Assembly: GCF_030695065.1 (NCBI RefSeq)
Contig: NZ_JAUYTR010000023.1
Coordinates: 434,001 to 498,000, forward strand
Direction: 5' to 3'
DNA from: Sediminibacterium sp.
GTDB lineage: Bacteria; Bacteroidota; Bacteroidia; Chitinophagales; Chitinophagaceae
DNA: 64,000 nucleotides
Below the pieces are notes generated by a model. That model was not told the DNA's origin. It did no database searches and was given only the letters and a program-made list of their open reading frames with translations. Positions 60,790 through 64,000 of this stretch are shown here, piece by piece; position 1 is the first letter of the stretch, and every line of letters begins with the position of its first letter. The position numbers and the translations under genes were made by a program.

Positions 60790-63700
60790 CTATCTATCAG
60801 ATAGTTGTTCAGGATGTTCAACAATTGAAACGGCTACTTTCGCTGTTTTCTTTTTAGTTAATTGTTCAGATAACTGAGCAAAAATTACATAGAGACCAGG
60901 AATAATAATAACACCGAATATGGTTCCAAATAGCATACCACCAGCAGATGCAGTTCCAATAGATCGGTTACCAATTGCACCAGCTCCGGTAGCAATTACC
61001 AATGGAATTAATCCGGCAATAAAAGCAAACGAAGTCATTAATATGGGTCTTAATCTTGAAACAGCACCTTCCTTAGCTGCTTCTAAAATGGAGAAGCCTT
61101 GACTTCTTCTTAGCATAGCAAACTCAACAATTAAAATGGCATTCTTGCCTAATAAACCAATTAACATTACCAAAGCCACTTGGGCATAAATATTGTTTTC
61201 TAAACCCAATAATTTCAAAGCAACAAATGCTCCAAAAATTCCAGTAGGCAATGAAAGTATTACCGCAAACGGCATTAAAAAGCTTTCATATTGCGCCGCA
61301 AGAATTAGGTATACAAATAATAAACAAATTAAAAAAATGGATGCGGCTTGTCCACTAGACTCAATCTGATCTCGTGTTATACCAGACCATTCATAACTGT
61401 ACCCTCTAGGTAATTTTTCTTTGGCCACTTTATCCACCGATTCAATGGCTTCACCACTACTAAACCCAGCACTTGCATCTCCATTTACCATTGCAGATGT
61501 GTACATATTGTATCGAGTTAATTGTTCTGGTCCATAAACCCTTTCAAGTTTAATAAATGTGCCGTAAGAAACCATTTCACCACGATCATTCTTCACATAC
61601 ATATTCATTAAATCATTGGGCTTGGCTCTATAGTTTGGATATGCTTGCACCATTACTTTATACATTTGGCCAAATCGAATAAAATTGGTTGCATAGTAGC
61701 TACCAATTAATGTTTGCAAATCGGTCATGGCATTGTCTACAGAAACTCCTTTTTTGGCAGCCATATCATAGTCAATATGAATCATGTATTGCGGAAAGCT
61801 TGGATCAAACCCGGTATACGCTGCACCAACTACACCAGCAGCTTTGATGTCTTGAATTAATTGGTTGGTTACATTAGCAGTTTGTTGCAAGTCTCCTGAA
61901 CCTGTTTTATCAATTACCCTTAATTCAAAACCACTGGTATTTCCAAATCCAGGTACCGTTGGAGGAGGCATGAATTCTATATTGGCATCTTTTATTTTAC
62001 TGGTTTTGTCTCTTAAAATAGGAATCAATTGAGCTACAGTTTGTTCTCGATCTTTCCAAGGTTTTAAGTTAATCATCATCATACCGTATGATGCACCCGC
62101 AGCTTCAGTAATTAAACTATAACCACTTAGTGTGGTTACGTTTTCAACAGCAGGAATGTCTTTTATTACTTTTTCTAATTGAACCAAAACATTCTCTGTT
62201 CTTTCCACAGTTGCGCCAGCAGGTGCAGACACGTTAACATAAATAATTCCTTGATCTTCCGTAGGAATAAAGCCGCCAGGTAAAATACTATTTACACCAG
62301 CCGTCCCAACAAAAAATACAACCAATAATGAAATAGTAACCATTTTTCTTGCACTAATCCAACTAACCAAATTCATGTATTTGTTTTCAGTAGCCGAATA
62401 ACCTTTGTTAAATGATGTAAAGAATCGCCCTAATAAATTTTTTCTTTTTGGTTGCTCATGAGTGTTCTTTATCAGTAGCGCACACAATGCAGGTGTTAGG
62501 GTTAATGCATTAATACCAGAGATCACAATAGATACTGCCAGCGTTAGTGAAAACTGTCTATAGAATACACCCGCTGGTCCCGATAAAAAAGCAACAGGAA
62601 TAAATACAGCAGACATCACCAATGTTATGGCAACAACCGCACTAGCGATTTCTTTAATAGCAGCAAGTGTTGCGTCCATTGCCGATAAGTGTTGCTCTTC
62701 CATTTTAACGTGCACAGCTTCAACCACCACAATGGCATTATCTACTACAATTCCAATGGCCAATACCAATGCAAAGAGGGTTAATAGATTAATGGAGAAG
62801 CCCATTACTTGCATAAATGCCAATGTTCCAATTAATGCTACAGGAACAGCAAGCGCAGGAATTAATGTAGACCTAAAATCTTGTAAGAAAATAAATACAA
62901 TAATGAAAACTAATATAAAAGCCTCAATTAAAGTTTTTACCACTTCTTTAATAGAAGCATCTAAGAAACGCGAAACATCATAAGCAAAATTGTATTTCAT
63001 GCCCGGAGGGAATGATGTTTCTTTTAGTTCTGCCATTCTTGCTTTTACCTTGGTAATTACATCTTTTGCATTAGAGCCAGGGCGTTGTTTTAACATAATG
63101 GATGCAGATGGTTTACCATCTGTTTTAGAAATCATGCTATAAGTCATTGCTCCAAATTCAACATCGGCAATATCTTTTAAATACAATATTGATCCGTTGT
63201 TTTCTGATTTTACTACTACATTTTTATATTGATTGGGCTCAAAGAATTTACCTGTATAGCGAAGAATATATTGCAAGCTTTGCGGCGTTTTACCAGAACT
63301 TTCACCTGTTTTTCCTGGGGCGGCTTCCACGTTTTGATTGCGTAATGCATTAATTACATCTTGTGCAGAAATATTATAAGCCAACATTCTATCGGGCTTT
63401 AACCATACCCTCATGGAATATTCTTTTTGTCCCATGATTTCAGCAAATCCCACGCCATCAATACGCTTAAGTTCTTGTAGAATATTAATGTCGGCAAAAT
63501 TATAAATGAACTGTTCATCTGCAGCGGTGTCTTCACTCATCACATTCAAGTAAAGCAGCATACTATTTACATCCTTTTCGGTGGTAACACCGGCTTTAAT
63601 AACTTCTTCCGGAAGCTCATCTAATACTGTACTTACACGATTTTGTACACTTACTGCTGCAACATCGGGATCAATTCCTACTTTAAATGCAACTGTAATA

Positions 63701-63966
63701 AGCGTAATTCCATTGTTACTAGAAACCGATGACATATAAGTCATTCCAGGTACGCCGTTGATGGCTCTTTCTAATGGAGTGGCAACCGCTTTGGCACATA
63801 CTTCAGCATTTGCACCTGTGTATTTTGCAGTAACAGTTACAGAAGGAGGAACAATATCAGGAAACTGAGTAATAGGCAAAGTGAACAAAGAAAGTACTCC
63901 CAGTAAAGTAATGATTATAGAAATTACCAAAGAAAGTACTGGCCGTTTAATAAATGTTTCTAGCAT
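60790..63966 (-). CDS. RND multidrug efflux permease (AcrB/HAE1 family)
   Basis: 1058 residues with the standard 12 membrane helices and two large periplasmic loops. The start MLETFIKRPVLSLVISIII and the proton-relay Asp in GIVVDNAIVVVEAV (helix 4) are present, as is FIPTEDQG of the second half. It pumps hydrophobic compounds outward using the proton gradient. It is followed by the outer-membrane factor and preceded, beyond the window, by what should be the membrane fusion protein. Confidence 0.96.
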   Translation of the reverse strand: MLETFIKRPVLSLVISIIITLLGVLSLFTLPITQFPDIVPPSVTVTAKYTGANAEVCAKAVATPLERAINGVPGMTYMSSVSSNNGITLITVAFKVGIDPDVAAVSVQNRVSTVLDELPEEVIKAGVTTEKDVNSMLLYLNVMSEDTAADEQFIYNFADINILQELKRIDGVGFAEIMGQKEYSMRVWLKPDRMLAYNISAQDVINALRNQNVEAAPGKTGESSGKTPQSLQYILRYTGKFFEPNQYKNVVVKSENNGSILYLKDIADVEFGAMTYSMISKTDGKPSASIMLKQRPGSNAKDVITKVKARMAELKETSFPPGMKYNFAYDVSRFLDASIKEVVKTLIEAFILVFIIVFIFLQDFRSTLIPALAVPVALIGTLAFMQVMGFSINLLTLFALVLAIGIVVDNAIVVVEAVHVKMEEQHLSAMDATLAAIKEIASAVVAITLVMSAVFIPVAFLSGPAGVFYRQFSLTLAVSIVISGINALTLTPALCALLIKNTHEQPKRKNLLGRFFTSFNKGYSATENKYMNLVSWISARKMVTISLLVVFFVGTAGVNSILPGGFIPTEDQGIIYVNVSAPAGATVERTENVLVQLEKVIKDIPAVENVTTLSGYSLITEAAGASYGMMMINLKPWKDREQTVAQLIPILRDKTSKIKDANIEFMPPPTVPGFGNTSGFELRVIDKTGSGDLQQTANVTNQLIQDIKAAGVVGAAYTGFDPSFPQYMIHIDYDMAAKKGVSVDNAMTDLQTLIGSYYATNFIRFGQMYKVMVQAYPNYRAKPNDLMNMYVKNDRGEMVSYGTFIKLERVYGPEQLTRYNMYTSAMVNGDASAGFSSGEAIESVDKVAKEKLPRGYSYEWSGITRDQIESSGQAASIFLICLLFVYLILAAQYESFLMPFAVILSLPTGIFGAFVALKLLGLENNIYAQVALVMLIGLLGKNAILIVEFAMLRRSQGFSILEAAKEGAVSRLRPILMTSFAFIAGLIPLVIATGAGAIGNRSIGTASAGGMLFGTIFGVIIIPGLYVIFAQLSEQLTKKKTAKVAVSIVEHPEQLSDR

Positions 63967-63973
63967 GATTGCT

Positions 63974-64000
63974 TTAGTTGATGGTTAATGCTGTTTGCAT
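63974..64000 (-). CDS. Possible 3' end of the membrane fusion protein gene, cut by window edge
   Basis: On the minus strand one frame reads open from the window edge for eight codons to a TAA seven bases before the AcrB-type start. Operon order of RND pumps predicts a fusion protein (AcrA-like) here. The fragment is too short to prove by itself. Confidence 0.3.
   Translation of the reverse strand: MQTALTIN

Noticed and set aside
62627..62983. 118-residue plus-strand frame within the AcrB-type gene
   Set aside because: Ser/Thr/Ala-rich translation typical of a shadow frame of membrane helices.
1..64000. tRNA, rRNA, CRISPR array, insertion sequence or prophage
   Set aside because: I looked for TPsiC-loop-like sequence, regular spaced repeats, transposase or integrase motifs and phage genes, and saw none.

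Overview
The window is a gene-dense, AT-rich stretch of a Bacteroidota chromosome. It is probably from the Chitinophagaceae or a close relative, judged from gene content and not from an rRNA. Pointers are two kinases with 7TM-DISM-type sensor regions, a FIST sensor beside a soluble hybrid kinase, a GH3 acyl-amide synthetase homologue, an LpxR-type lipid A deacylase, MerC, SCO and Fur-family proteins, and repeated Bacteroidota promoter elements (TTTG or TTG about 19-21 nt before TAnnTTTG). I found no rRNA, tRNA, CRISPR array, insertion sequence or prophage. It reads as ordinary core chromosome with scattered cell-surface and sugar genes.

Layout. 1-10.1 kb (all +): end of a membrane O-acyltransferase, a secreted acetyl-xylan-esterase-like protein, an outer-membrane barrel, a PlsC acyltransferase, a secreted amidase, a NarX/NarL-like two-component pair, a phytase-like lipoprotein and a cyclophilin lipoprotein. 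10.1-19.4 kb: transglutaminase-like protein, uvrB, GH32 fructan hydrolase, kdnB/kdsB (Kdo-type sugar oxidation and activation), a sterol-desaturase-family enzyme, dnaN and a receiver protein. 19.4-34.3 kb: recX-lpxR, omega-amidase-nagA, a small His-rich secreted protein, S41 protease, thiL, suhB, a glycosyltransferase, GH3 homologue-cyclophilin, LysE exporter, mtgA, a GT-C-like protein-pnuC-NadR-type kinase group, and a NifU-like protein. 34.5-47.6 kb: GH5 protein, UvrD/PcrA helicase, hybrid kinase, OmpA lipoprotein, acyl-CoA ligase and acyltransferase, PAS protein, gmk, SDR, lysS. 48-64 kb: lpxD-like acyltransferase, epimerase-Fur-SCO facing merC, FIST-hybrid kinase-MATE, corA, YheT hydrolase, DUF1080 protein, LuxR-type regulator, and a TolC/AcrB-type efflux operon that leaves the window.

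Functional themes are envelope lipid and LPS chemistry (lpxD-like, lpxR, kdsB, kdnB, three acyltransferases, a ligase), secreted carbohydrate hydrolases (GH32, GH5, esterase, DUF1080, NagA) and signal transduction (three histidine kinases, three separate response regulators, FIST, PAS). Housekeeping genes are interleaved.

The observations I consider most worth checking are: a GH5 protein whose nucleophile position reads Gln; a metal-regulator-like palindrome inside the merC promoter next to a Fur-family gene; all ten convergent gene pairs meeting with overlapping or nearly touching stop codons and no visible terminator between them; a terminator-like hairpin in the lysS leader; a 440-bp gap holding four TGAACAAA motifs and interlocking inverted repeats; and several promoters placed so close to the ATG that leaderless mRNAs are expected.
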